Below, one piece after another: positions 20,598 through 28,821 of a stretch of DNA of 64,000 nucleotides. Position 1 is the stretch's first letter. Every line of letters starts with the position of its first letter. The notes under the pieces are model-generated. The model made no database searches, had not been told where the DNA came from, and worked only from the letters and a program-made list of their open reading frames with translations. Position numbers and translations under genes: made by a program. Source of the stretch: Paracoccaceae bacterium (GTDB lineage: Bacteria; Pseudomonadota; Alphaproteobacteria; Rhodobacterales; Rhodobacteraceae); contig JAHRVG010000028.1 in the NCBI GenBank assembly GCA_019090795.1, positions 1-64,000 on the forward strand, read 5' to 3'.

Positions 20598-21196
20598 GAA
20601 GGTTTGACATGAAAACAGGAAAAAATAGTACAGGGGTTGCACTGGCTGCTCTGGTCTGCATCGTATCCGGTCCAGTTGTCGCGCAGATAGGCAACCCGTG
20701 GAACCCGAACGCAGACGTGGCAGCCACAGGGCCCTCACAATTTATAGCCCCCGCTCCGCGAATTTTGCCCGCTCAGGCCACTGTTTCTAGCAAATATGCA
20801 CCAGCGGATCTGGAGCAACGTCTGTCAGCCGTAAAACGCCCCCAACCCGTGGCCCCGCCGCAAGTGCCGCAAATGGCCCAACCTCAAGGGGTAACAATTC
20901 AGCAGCCAGGGTCTGGGCAAGCAAACCCGTACCCGGCCAGCCCGCAGTATCAAGCACCGGAGGCTAACGGATACCCAAACAATAGCTATGCACCGCAATA
21001 CGGGTATGGCGCACCGCAACAGGGCTACAACGGGTACCCACCCGGTTACGGCCAAGGCGGATACAACAATTATGGCACTGCTACGCCGTATGGGCCGGGG
21101 AACTATCCCGGTGGAGTAGGTGGTTATGTGCCGTACGGGGGTTTCCCCGGCGGTGGGTCATCCCCCTTTAATTTTAGCCCCTTTGGGTTTTTCTGA
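20594..21196 (+). CDS. Secreted Gly/Tyr/Pro/Asn-rich protein, sulfur-globule-protein-like composition
   Basis: ATGA overlap with previous CDS; signal peptide MRRFDMKTGKNSTGVALAALVCIVSGPVVAQ; ...QYGYGAPQQGYNGYPPGYGQGGYNNYG... Confidence 0.65.
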   Translation: MRRFDMKTGKNSTGVALAALVCIVSGPVVAQIGNPWNPNADVAATGPSQFIAPAPRILPAQATVSSKYAPADLEQRLSAVKRPQPVAPPQVPQMAQPQGVTIQQPGSGQANPYPASPQYQAPEANGYPNNSYAPQYGYGAPQQGYNGYPPGYGQGGYNNYGTATPYGPGNYPGGVGGYVPYGGFPGGGSSPFNFSPFGFF

Positions 21197-21308
21197 ACCT
21201 GAAAGCTAGGAGGTTCGCGCCGTTCTGGCGCAGACAAATTGGAAGCTGGCAAATGTCCCAATGCCAAGCTCCCCATCATTTTTAGGGACAAAAACTAGGA
21301 GACTACCA

Positions 21309-21857
21309 ATGCGTAAATCTATCATCACTGCCGCCATCGCTGCAGCCGCAAGCACTGTAATAGTAACCCAAGCAGTTGCTCAAAACTGGGGCCCAGCTCC
21401 TGGCCCAGGTTACTACTCCAACAACAACAACGGTTGGGGCGGTAACAACTGGACGCCATGGGGCGGTAACAACAACGGTTGGGGTGGCAACAACAACGGT
21501 TGGGGTGGCAACAACTGGATGCCTTGGGGCGGCAACAATGGCTACAACAACGGTTGGGGCAACAACTGGGGTCCCTTCTCTGGTTCCAACAACAATGACG
21601 GAAGCGGTGCCGGTTCCTTCAACTTCGGCTTCACTGGTAACGCTGAAGGCAAAGGCCGCGGCGAAGGCCGTGGTGAAGGTCGTGGTGAAGGTTACGGCAA
21701 CGGCTACGGCTATGGTAACAACTATGGCCGCAACCAAATGTGGAACCCAGCTTGGGGTCCATATCCTGGTCCACAAGGCCCATATGCCAACCAACAGCCT
21801 GCCGCTCCAGCTGGCGAAGCTGTTGAAACACCAAAAGCTGACGCAGCAAGCGAATAA
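21309..21857 (+). CDS. Sulfur globule family-like secreted protein
   Basis: Signal peptide MRKSIITAAIAAAASTVIVTQAVAQ; NNNGWGGN repeats, FNFGFTGNAEGKGRGEGRGEGRGEGYGNGYGYGNNYGR, resembling sulfur globule family proteins of purple/colourless sulfur bacteria. Confidence 0.7.
   Translation: MRKSIITAAIAAAASTVIVTQAVAQNWGPAPGPGYYSNNNNGWGGNNWTPWGGNNNGWGGNNNGWGGNNWMPWGGNNGYNNGWGNNWGPFSGSNNNDGSGAGSFNFGFTGNAEGKGRGEGRGEGRGEGYGNGYGYGNNYGRNQMWNPAWGPYPGPQGPYANQQPAAPAGEAVETPKADAASE
21468..21509 (+). repeat. Perfect tandem 21-bp repeat (two copies) inside the sulfur-globule-like gene
   Basis: aacaacaacggttggggtggc at 21468-21488 and 21489-21509. Confidence 0.9.
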
Positions 21858-21881
21858 TTTGCGTCACATGTAACAATGCCG

Positions 21882-21903
21882 CCGCCCCCGGTTCCGGGGG
21901 CGG
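21882..21903 (+). terminator. Strong GC-rich hairpin directly after sulfur-globule-like gene (attenuator or mRNA 3' stabiliser)
   Basis: CCGCCCCCGGTTCCGGGGGCGG, near-perfect palindrome with no following T-run, inside the operon. Confidence 0.6.
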
Positions 21904-21942
21904 TTGGCCCAACTGAAACTGATTCATGTTGAAGAGGTTCCC

Positions 21943-22734
21943 ATGACCAAGCACATTCAGACAGCCCTAGCGCTCTTGGTTGCGACAATGGGTATTATGA
22001 TTGCAGCGATTACCCATGCGCAATCACCTACTGCATCAAAAACATACACTGCCATCGCGGTTCATTCCCTTCCCGGCCAATCTGAAACTTTTGGCACAAT
22101 CGTTAAATCCGGTCAAAACCTGAGGCTGGAATACGACGAAGCGGGCCGCCGGGTGATCCAGATCCTCTTGCCCACAGTGGGCGCGATGTATTTTCTCGAC
22201 CCCAAGACGCAAACATACACCGAGTATCTCGGGCCTTCGGTGCCTGCGACAGATATTGAGGGTTATACATCTCCTTGTCCTGGTAAAGAAGCCAGCCCCA
22301 GTTGCCAACATGTTGGCGACGACGTGGTTAGTGGCGTCAAGGTGGAACGCTGGGCACTGGCCTCGGACCAGTCAGGCAAGCCTCTCGTTATTTTGTGGAA
22401 TTCTGCCCGCCGACGTGCGTTGCGTCAGGACTTTCCTGAAGGCGGCAGTATGGTTATGACTTTTGTGGCTATGGAAGATTTGAACGGTCGTTTTGCGGAG
22501 CACTGGACAATCAAGCATTCAATTCCTGGTAGCGATGTAAAAAGCGGTGACTGGTGGTTTGATCCCAAACTGCGGGTTGTGGTGAGGGAAAACCTGCCAA
22601 GCGGCGAAACGCGCCGGTTGGATAATATCACCGTCGGGCCTGTTGATCCGGCACTTTTCCAAGTGCCCCAAGGGTGGCGAAAAGCCGAGCCGCCTGCAGC
22701 CGTTTTACAAAACCCGGTGGCTGGTAGCGAATGA
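21943..22734 (+). CDS. Secreted DUF4412-like protein
   Basis: RBS gaagagg; signal peptide MTKHIQTALALLVATMGIMIAAITHAQ; MYFLDPKTQTYTEY, SGVKVERW, WWFDPKLRVVVRENLPSGETRRLDNI. Confidence 0.6.
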   Translation: MTKHIQTALALLVATMGIMIAAITHAQSPTASKTYTAIAVHSLPGQSETFGTIVKSGQNLRLEYDEAGRRVIQILLPTVGAMYFLDPKTQTYTEYLGPSVPATDIEGYTSPCPGKEASPSCQHVGDDVVSGVKVERWALASDQSGKPLVILWNSARRRALRQDFPEGGSMVMTFVAMEDLNGRFAEHWTIKHSIPGSDVKSGDWWFDPKLRVVVRENLPSGETRRLDNITVGPVDPALFQVPQGWRKAEPPAAVLQNPVAGSE

Positions 22735-22753
22735 AGCGTAAGGAATACCCAAA

Positions 22754-23374
22754 ATGTTGACATTATTCGCGAATTTCAAAGGTGGAACCGGCAAGAGCAC
22801 ACTGGTTTTCAACATGGCCATGTGGCGTATTTTGCAAGGTAAGAAAGTTACGGTGTGTGATCTCGATCCGCAACGCACTGTGACGGATGTGGCTGAGATC
22901 CGCGATGAGGACGGTGTGGAACCTTCTTTGAGCGTTGTGCATGAATTGCCTGAAAATGGCAAAGCCAAGGGCGATTGGCTGATTGATGTGGGCACCTCGG
23001 ATATGGGTTCTTTGCGTGCCGCAATCCGGATGTGTACCAAGATCGTCATTCCCGTAACGCCATCGCAAGCGGATATCTGGGCGACACAGCATTTTTTGGA
23101 TATCGTAGAAACCGAACGCAAAGGTAAAAAAATGCCCCCGATTGTGGCCTTCATCAACCGTGCAGATCCACATCCCCGCTCGCGTGAGAACGCCGAGACG
23201 CTGGAGGCACTTGAGACGCTTGAGTCGATCAAAGCACTGCCACAGAAAATGGTGCAACGGCTGGCTTTCCGCCGGTCGTTTTCCGAGGGGTTGGCCGTGT
23301 TTGAACTGGACCCGTCGGGCAAGGCGGCAAGTGAACTGGATGAACTGGCGCGGGCGATCTATGGATCAAAATGA
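22754..23374 (+). CDS. ParA/MinD-family ATPase (orphan)
   Basis: Deviant Walker A FKGGTGKST; CDLDPQRT; DVGTSD; VIPVTPSQADIWAT. Confidence 0.88.
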   Translation: MLTLFANFKGGTGKSTLVFNMAMWRILQGKKVTVCDLDPQRTVTDVAEIRDEDGVEPSLSVVHELPENGKAKGDWLIDVGTSDMGSLRAAIRMCTKIVIPVTPSQADIWATQHFLDIVETERKGKKMPPIVAFINRADPHPRSRENAETLEALETLESIKALPQKMVQRLAFRRSFSEGLAVFELDPSGKAASELDELARAIYGSK

Positions 23375-23420
23375 CCGATGCTGAAATACAAAATAGAAAC
23401 CTGGAACAAGGCTGTTGAAT

Positions 23421-24032
23421 ATGCCCTTTCTTCGACTGATCATCATTTACATTGTTGTCATCGCTATCGTATTTGCAATTTTCAACCGCGATAGGGTTAT
23501 GCAACTTGCAGGGTTCTCGCTTGAGTCTTCTGAAAGCGGCAAAGTTGACGAGGCCGCAATTGTTGCGGAAATCGTTGAAACGGCACCTGTACCCGAGAAA
23601 ACCGCTGAGATCACTGAAACTGCCGTGACAATGCAAACCGAAACAGAACCACAGCAAGCCGCTCCGGCACCGGTTGACCAATCACCTAAACAACAGGCAG
23701 TGCCAGCAACTGCCAACCCGAATGCAGATCTCAAATCAAGTCTTGATGAAGTGCGCAAAGCCTTTTGGGGGGGGGATGCCCAAAAAGCAGAGACGCTCTA
23801 TGTTGCACTGGCAGCGCAGTATGAGGCAGATGCCAATATTCAGGGTGAAACCGGGAATTTTTTCTACTCACAGCGTCGTTATCCCGAGGCCGCAAAATAT
23901 TTCCATCGCGCGGGCTTGTTACTGGTGAACACTGGCAACAAGCAGCAAGTGATGTCGATTATTATCGCGTTGCAGCAAATTGCCCCAGACAAGGCAACCG
24001 ACCTGCGTGCCAGAGCTGCCAAACAGCCGTAA
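23421..24032 (+). CDS. Membrane-anchored TPR-like protein
   Basis: N-terminal TM FLRLIIIYIVVIAIVFAIF, Glu/Pro-rich linker, then AETLYVALAAQYEADANIQGETGNFFYSQRRYPEAAKYFHRAG (TPR-like). Confidence 0.6.
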   Translation: MPFLRLIIIYIVVIAIVFAIFNRDRVMQLAGFSLESSESGKVDEAAIVAEIVETAPVPEKTAEITETAVTMQTETEPQQAAPAPVDQSPKQQAVPATANPNADLKSSLDEVRKAFWGGDAQKAETLYVALAAQYEADANIQGETGNFFYSQRRYPEAAKYFHRAGLLLVNTGNKQQVMSIIIALQQIAPDKATDLRARAAKQP

Positions 24033-24059
24033 CCGGAATTCTACAGGGACACCTAGCAT

Positions 24060-25547
24060 ATGAGCCACTTTTTGAATAATCGTCTCGCCCGTCTGGAAAA
24101 CCATCTCAAGGCTGAGAACCCCGCGTTGCTGGAGGTTTTGCCGACATATTACACATTCGATAAGCTGCTGTATCGTACTGGCTTACTGGACAAGGAATCC
24201 TCACTGGCTTCGCGCATTTCGTGGTGGCCGCTGATTTCCGTTCTTGGAACTTTTTCGTCGGGTAAATCTACCTTCATCAATTCCTATGTGGGCGATAAGC
24301 TGCAAAGTACCGGCAATCAGGCGGTGGATGATAAATTTACCGTGATCTGCCATCGTACAGCAACCACCGCAGGCAGCCAAACCTTGCCCGGCACCGCACT
24401 GGATGCCGATCCGCGCTTCCCGTTTTTCCGGATTTCCCATGAAATCGAAAAAGTTGCCCAAGGTGAAGGCAAACATATCGAGAGCTATCTGCAACTGCGC
24501 ACAACCAGTAACGACCGAATTAAAAGCAAAATCATTATCGATTCCCCCGGTTTTGATGCCGATGACCAGCGCCGTTCAACCCTGCGCATTACCGATCACA
24601 TCATTGACCTTTCCGATCTTGTGCTGGTGTTCTTTGATGCGCGCCACCCGGAACCCGGCGCTATGCAAGATACGCTGGAACATCTGGTCGCACGCACAGT
24701 CAAGCGCACGGATGCCTCAAAATTCCTTTATGTGCTGAACCAGATTGATACTGCTGCCAAAGACGATAACGCCGAAGAAATCGTCGGTGCATGGCAGCGC
24801 GCAGTGGCACAGGCGGGATTAGCCGCGGGTCAGTTTTACACCATCTACAACGAAGAAGCTGCGATTCCGATCGAAGACAAAGCCCAGCGGGAACGCTTCC
24901 AGAAGAAGCGGGATGCCGATCTGGCAAAGATTATTACCCGCATGGACGAGGTGGAACTACAACGCAATTATCGCATCGTTAGCGTGCTCGAAACTGTGGC
25001 GAATGAACTGGAGCACGATATCTTGCCCAGACTGCGCAAAGCCAAAGCAAGCTGGCGGCGTGGCGTTTTGATCGGTGACGGTATTGCACTGGCCGTCTTG
25101 GTTGCAGTCATTGCGGGCTTGATGTTCTATTTCAAATGGATGCCGCCGATGCAGGTATTCTCGTTTGATTGGATCGTGAACCACAAAATCGACGTTGGGG
25201 CCAGCATTCTGGCAGCGATTGTTTTGATTGGCAGCTTTCACTTTTGGGTGCGGGGTGTCGTTGCGAAACGGATCGCGAAACCGATGAGCCGAGCTTATGG
25301 TCAGGTCGAACTAAACCTGCGCGCAGCCTTTGAGAAAAGCACCTCTGCACTGCACTCGGTGTTTGGCACAGAACCTGCGGGTTGGGGCGGGCGTGCGGCT
25401 AAAAAATTGCGATTGGTACGCGAAACTGTTGCCAATCATATCCAGAGCCTGAACGACAGATATGCCGACCCCTCAGGTAGATCTGCTATCGTTGAGGGGC
25501 AGGCCACAATAACAGAGCCTGTGGTCAACGCAGAAGCCCACAAATAA
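24060..25547 (+). CDS. Dynamin-like GTPase with C-terminal TM pair
   Basis: P-loop GTFSSGKSTFINSYVG; IIIDSPGFDADDQRRSTLR; NQIDTAAKDD; two hydrophobic segments near residues 345-405. Confidence 0.82.
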   Translation: MSHFLNNRLARLENHLKAENPALLEVLPTYYTFDKLLYRTGLLDKESSLASRISWWPLISVLGTFSSGKSTFINSYVGDKLQSTGNQAVDDKFTVICHRTATTAGSQTLPGTALDADPRFPFFRISHEIEKVAQGEGKHIESYLQLRTTSNDRIKSKIIIDSPGFDADDQRRSTLRITDHIIDLSDLVLVFFDARHPEPGAMQDTLEHLVARTVKRTDASKFLYVLNQIDTAAKDDNAEEIVGAWQRAVAQAGLAAGQFYTIYNEEAAIPIEDKAQRERFQKKRDADLAKIITRMDEVELQRNYRIVSVLETVANELEHDILPRLRKAKASWRRGVLIGDGIALAVLVAVIAGLMFYFKWMPPMQVFSFDWIVNHKIDVGASILAAIVLIGSFHFWVRGVVAKRIAKPMSRAYGQVELNLRAAFEKSTSALHSVFGTEPAGWGGRAAKKLRLVRETVANHIQSLNDRYADPSGRSAIVEGQATITEPVVNAEAHK

Positions 25548-25559
25548 AAGGTTGCGAAT

Positions 25560-26126
25560 ATGTACACAGAACCAACCTGCGCCGTACCAGAGGGCCGATG
25601 CGCAGAGCAGGCCTTTCGTTTGGCGGTTTATGAAGCAGGGCATGCGTTAACGGCGCGCGCATTGGGGTTGCGTGTTATCTCCGTACGTATGTTGCCCCGC
25701 CCACCAATCTTGGTTAGCGACAAAGCGTTTGGACAAGATTGGGAATCATTTATCGAGACGCTGGAAATTCGGATTATTGAATTGTTTGGCGGTTTGCTTG
25801 CTGAGGAATTCACCTGTTCATCGGCCACCTGTTGCAGCGGAGATGTTGCCCGAATTGATGAATTGACTCGTCTGGTGGCCGGTCTGAGCCAAGAAGGCGA
25901 TCACGAGTTTATTTGGGATAAACTTGAGGACGTAGCCCAGAATATTTTTGACCAAAAGAAGAACCAGGATGCGATTTTGCCATTGGCCGAATTCCTTTAC
26001 CAACGTGTATTGGAGGGTGAAGAGTTTGTTGATGGCGCGGATGTCGAAATTGAACTGGATAAACTTGTTCCCTTTGCACCCAAGAAAAAATGGTCAAAGC
26101 GCCTTTTCTCCTTTGGGCGGCCTTAG
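25560..26126 (+). CDS. M41/FtsH-peptidase-like protein with altered zinc motif (YEAGH)
   Basis: LAVYEAGHALTARALG...FGGLLAEEF...CSGDVARIDELTRLV matches the FtsH protease core pattern. Confidence 0.65.
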   Translation: MYTEPTCAVPEGRCAEQAFRLAVYEAGHALTARALGLRVISVRMLPRPPILVSDKAFGQDWESFIETLEIRIIELFGGLLAEEFTCSSATCCSGDVARIDELTRLVAGLSQEGDHEFIWDKLEDVAQNIFDQKKNQDAILPLAEFLYQRVLEGEEFVDGADVEIELDKLVPFAPKKKWSKRLFSFGRP

Positions 26127-26151
26127 GCCGTAACGGGGAAAGCTTGCAAAT

Positions 26152-26171
26152 ACATTCAATTTTATGTATAT
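26152..26171. promoter_or_regulatory. Candidate operator ACATTC-N8-GTATAT upstream of DUF2892 gene
   Basis: ACATTCaattttatGTATAT. Confidence 0.35.
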
Positions 26172-26211
26172 GTAATCAAATTGTCCAAACTCCAACATGT
26201 CAGGTATCAAT

Positions 26212-26424
26212 ATGAATGCTCAACGTCTCACAATGACCCTTGCCGGGTTGTTCATCCTCGTCGCCCTTGGCCTTGGTCATATGATGGGCCAATTTGATCT
26301 TTCCAGCTTAAGCTGGCTGTGGTTCATCATCTTTATTGGTGTGAATTTGTTTCAATCAGGCATCACCGGGTTTTGCCCGCTAACCAGAATTTTGCTGTTT
26401 CTGGGCATTAAACCCGCAAGCTAA
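26212..26424 (+). CDS. DUF2892 (YgaP-like membrane domain) protein
   Basis: MNAQRLTMTLAGLFILVALGLGHMM...WFIIFIGVNLFQSGITGFCPLTRILLFLGI. Confidence 0.8.
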   Translation: MNAQRLTMTLAGLFILVALGLGHMMGQFDLSSLSWLWFIIFIGVNLFQSGITGFCPLTRILLFLGIKPAS

Positions 26425-26568
26425 TTGTTGAATAACTACGTGGCGCTGACCTCTGTGTATAGCGGTCAGCGCTAAAATTATGGGCCTCCCTTCAATGGGA
26501 AACAGCGCGCCCATCGCACGATCTGTGATCACCTATGTTGGCGCAGGTTGATCGCTTGTAAACTCGAT

Positions 26569-26588
26569 ATATTCGAGTATCATAATAT
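26569..26588. promoter_or_regulatory. Candidate operator ATATTC-N8-TAATAT upstream of DUF302 gene
   Basis: ATATTCgagtatcaTAATAT, 32 bp before the start codon. Confidence 0.4.
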
Positions 26589-26619
26589 ATCACTGCATTC
26601 GTAATCTGGGGAGATTCAC

Positions 26620-27207
26620 ATGGGCTTTGTTCGCAATGTATTGGCATTATTGGGCCTGATTGCTGTTGGATTGGCAATTTGGGTAGGGCCGACACTTTAT
26701 AAATATAAGTCAGCATTTGACACGTTTGATCCACAGGCTTTCACCACCTACAGGAAAATGGCGGATCAATTGGTTGAAACCGGGAATGCAGCCGCTGCCA
26801 CTGTCTGGAAGGCCAAGGTTGCCGAAGGCCTGACTTTCGAAGAAGTTGACGAGTCGATCAAGAACATTGCCATAGAGCGCAATATCAGGGGTGTCGGGGA
26901 GTTGCCTTTGGGCGATCAAGTTAGCGCAATGAACGGAGAACCTTGGCGCAAACTGCAAATTTATCTTTATTGTAATCCGCTTACCGCCGCCAAAATGATC
27001 GAACATGATCCCGCGTATGCGGCTTACCTGCCGTGTCGTATTTCACTGGTCGAGGATGACGAAGGCCAGCTGTGGATTTATACTCTCGACATGGACATGA
27101 TGATTTATGGTGGCAAAACCTTGCCGGACAAATTGTTGAAAGAGGCACTTGAGGTGAAAAGCATTATGCAGGATATTTTAGAACGCGCCGCCGAAGGTGA
27201 CTTTTAG
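26620..27207 (+). CDS. DUF302 domain protein
   Basis: N-terminal TM; LQIYLYCNPLTAAKMIEHDPAYAAYLPCRISLVEDDEGQLWIYTLDMDMMIYGG. Confidence 0.75.
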   Translation: MGFVRNVLALLGLIAVGLAIWVGPTLYKYKSAFDTFDPQAFTTYRKMADQLVETGNAAAATVWKAKVAEGLTFEEVDESIKNIAIERNIRGVGELPLGDQVSAMNGEPWRKLQIYLYCNPLTAAKMIEHDPAYAAYLPCRISLVEDDEGQLWIYTLDMDMMIYGGKTLPDKLLKEALEVKSIMQDILERAAEGDF

Positions 27208-27213
27208 AATTCG

Positions 27214-28821
27214 TTAGCTTTGGGCGGTTTTCCCGCCCGAGGCCATTCCAAAAGCCGCAGCCATCAAAGTGCGGGTGTACTCGGTTTGCGGCGCATCAAA
27301 TACTTGTGCGCAGTTTCCGGTTTCAATCACGTCCCCCTGACGCAATACCAATACCTTGTGACTAAGCGCACGAATGACCGCAAGGTCGTGGCTGATGAAC
27401 ATATATGCCAGCGAATATTTCTTTTGCAGATCGCGCAGCAGGTTCACAATTTGTACTTGAACGGTCATATCCAACGCCGAGGTTGGTTCATCCAGAACCA
27501 CCAGCTTTGGTTTCAGGATCATTGCACGGGCAATTGCAATGCGTTGGCGTTGACCGCCGGAAAATTCATGGGGGTAACGGTCAGCTGTTTTTGGATCCAG
27601 CCCGACCTCGATCATCATATCGTGCACCAGTTGGTGTTCGTCCTGCCCTGCCTCTAACCCGTGCACGCCCAGTCCTTCGGCGATGATCTGCTCTGCTGTC
27701 ATGCGCGGGCTGAGCGAGCCGTATGGGTCTTGAAACACCATCTGCATGTCGCGGCGCAAGGGCCGTAGCTCCCTGTTCTTCAAGCCTTGTACATCCTGCC
27801 CCAAAAAGACCACCGGACCTTTGGATGAAATCAACCGCATTACCCCGAGGGCGAGGGTCGTTTTTCCCGAACCGCTCTCGCCAACAATTCCCAGTGTCTC
27901 GCCTTCACGCACCGAAAAAGTTGCCGCATTCACAGCCTTGATGTGGTCTACAGTTTTGCGCAGAAAACCTTTCTTAATCGGAAACCAAATCTGCAAGTCT
28001 TTGGTCGAGACGATTTCCTTTGCATCCTCTGGCACCGGATCCGGTTCGCCCTTGGGTTCTGCCGCCAACAACGTGCGGGTATATTCATGTTGGGGATTTG
28101 CAAAAATTTCGGCGGTAGGACCAGCCTCGACAATCTTGCCGCGTTGCATAACACAGACATGATCGGCAATCCGCCGCACAATTTTCAAGTCATGGGTAAT
28201 GAACAACATTCCCATGCCTTCAACCTTTTGTATTTCCGTCAACAGATCCAGTATTTGCGCCTGAATGGTTACGTCCAGCGCTGTCGTTGGTTCATCCGCG
28301 ATCAGCAATTCAGGACCATTTGCAAGTGCCATTGCGATCATAACCCGTTGCCGCTGACCCCCGGACAGTTGGTGGGGGTAATCGTGCAGCCGCTTTGAAG
28401 CATCCCGAATTCCGACCTTGTTCAGCAGGTCTAATATGCGTGCCTTGGCTTTTTCGCCACCCAGCCCCTGATGCAACGCGAGGCTTTCCCCTAATTGGTT
28501 GGAAATCGAATGGAGCGGATTCAGCGATGTCATGGGTTCTTGAAAAATAAAGCTGATGTCGTTGCCACGCACATCGCGCAATGTCCGATCATCCGCACCA
28601 ATCATTTCGCGGCCCAGATACTTTACTGATCCGGTTACATGTGCAGAATCGGGCAGCAGTTTGACACAGGCAAGGGCGGTCACCGATTTACCAGAGCCGC
28701 TCTCTCCTACCAACGCAACAGTCTGGCCCTTTTTTACCTCAAAACTAACGCTATCCACCGCGGGCGGGTTTTCATTGAAGGCCACTGACAGGTTTTCAAA
28801 TTTCAGGATTGTTTCACTCAT
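27214..28821 (-). CDS. yejF: Duplicated ABC ATPase of peptide/microcin C type transporter
   Basis: Two ABC cassettes (GESGSGKSVTAL, GESGSGKTTLAL; two LSGGQRQR/FSGGQRQR signatures). Confidence 0.9.
   Translation of the reverse strand: MSETILKFENLSVAFNENPPAVDSVSFEVKKGQTVALVGESGSGKSVTALACVKLLPDSAHVTGSVKYLGREMIGADDRTLRDVRGNDISFIFQEPMTSLNPLHSISNQLGESLALHQGLGGEKAKARILDLLNKVGIRDASKRLHDYPHQLSGGQRQRVMIAMALANGPELLIADEPTTALDVTIQAQILDLLTEIQKVEGMGMLFITHDLKIVRRIADHVCVMQRGKIVEAGPTAEIFANPQHEYTRTLLAAEPKGEPDPVPEDAKEIVSTKDLQIWFPIKKGFLRKTVDHIKAVNAATFSVREGETLGIVGESGSGKTTLALGVMRLISSKGPVVFLGQDVQGLKNRELRPLRRDMQMVFQDPYGSLSPRMTAEQIIAEGLGVHGLEAGQDEHQLVHDMMIEVGLDPKTADRYPHEFSGGQRQRIAIARAMILKPKLVVLDEPTSALDMTVQVQIVNLLRDLQKKYSLAYMFISHDLAVIRALSHKVLVLRQGDVIETGNCAQVFDAPQTEYTRTLMAAAFGMASGGKTAQS

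Noticed and set aside
20068-20727. Long overlapping ORFs on both strands in the low-complexity secreted protein region (also 21376-21873)
   Set aside because: Repetitive Gly/Pro/Asn codons open several frames; only the frames with signal peptides and RBS-like upstream sequence were kept.
21421-21690. Tandem repeats considered as CRISPR or minisatellite
   Set aside because: Repeats are in-frame codon repeats encoding NNNGWGGN and RGEG; no spacers of CRISPR type.
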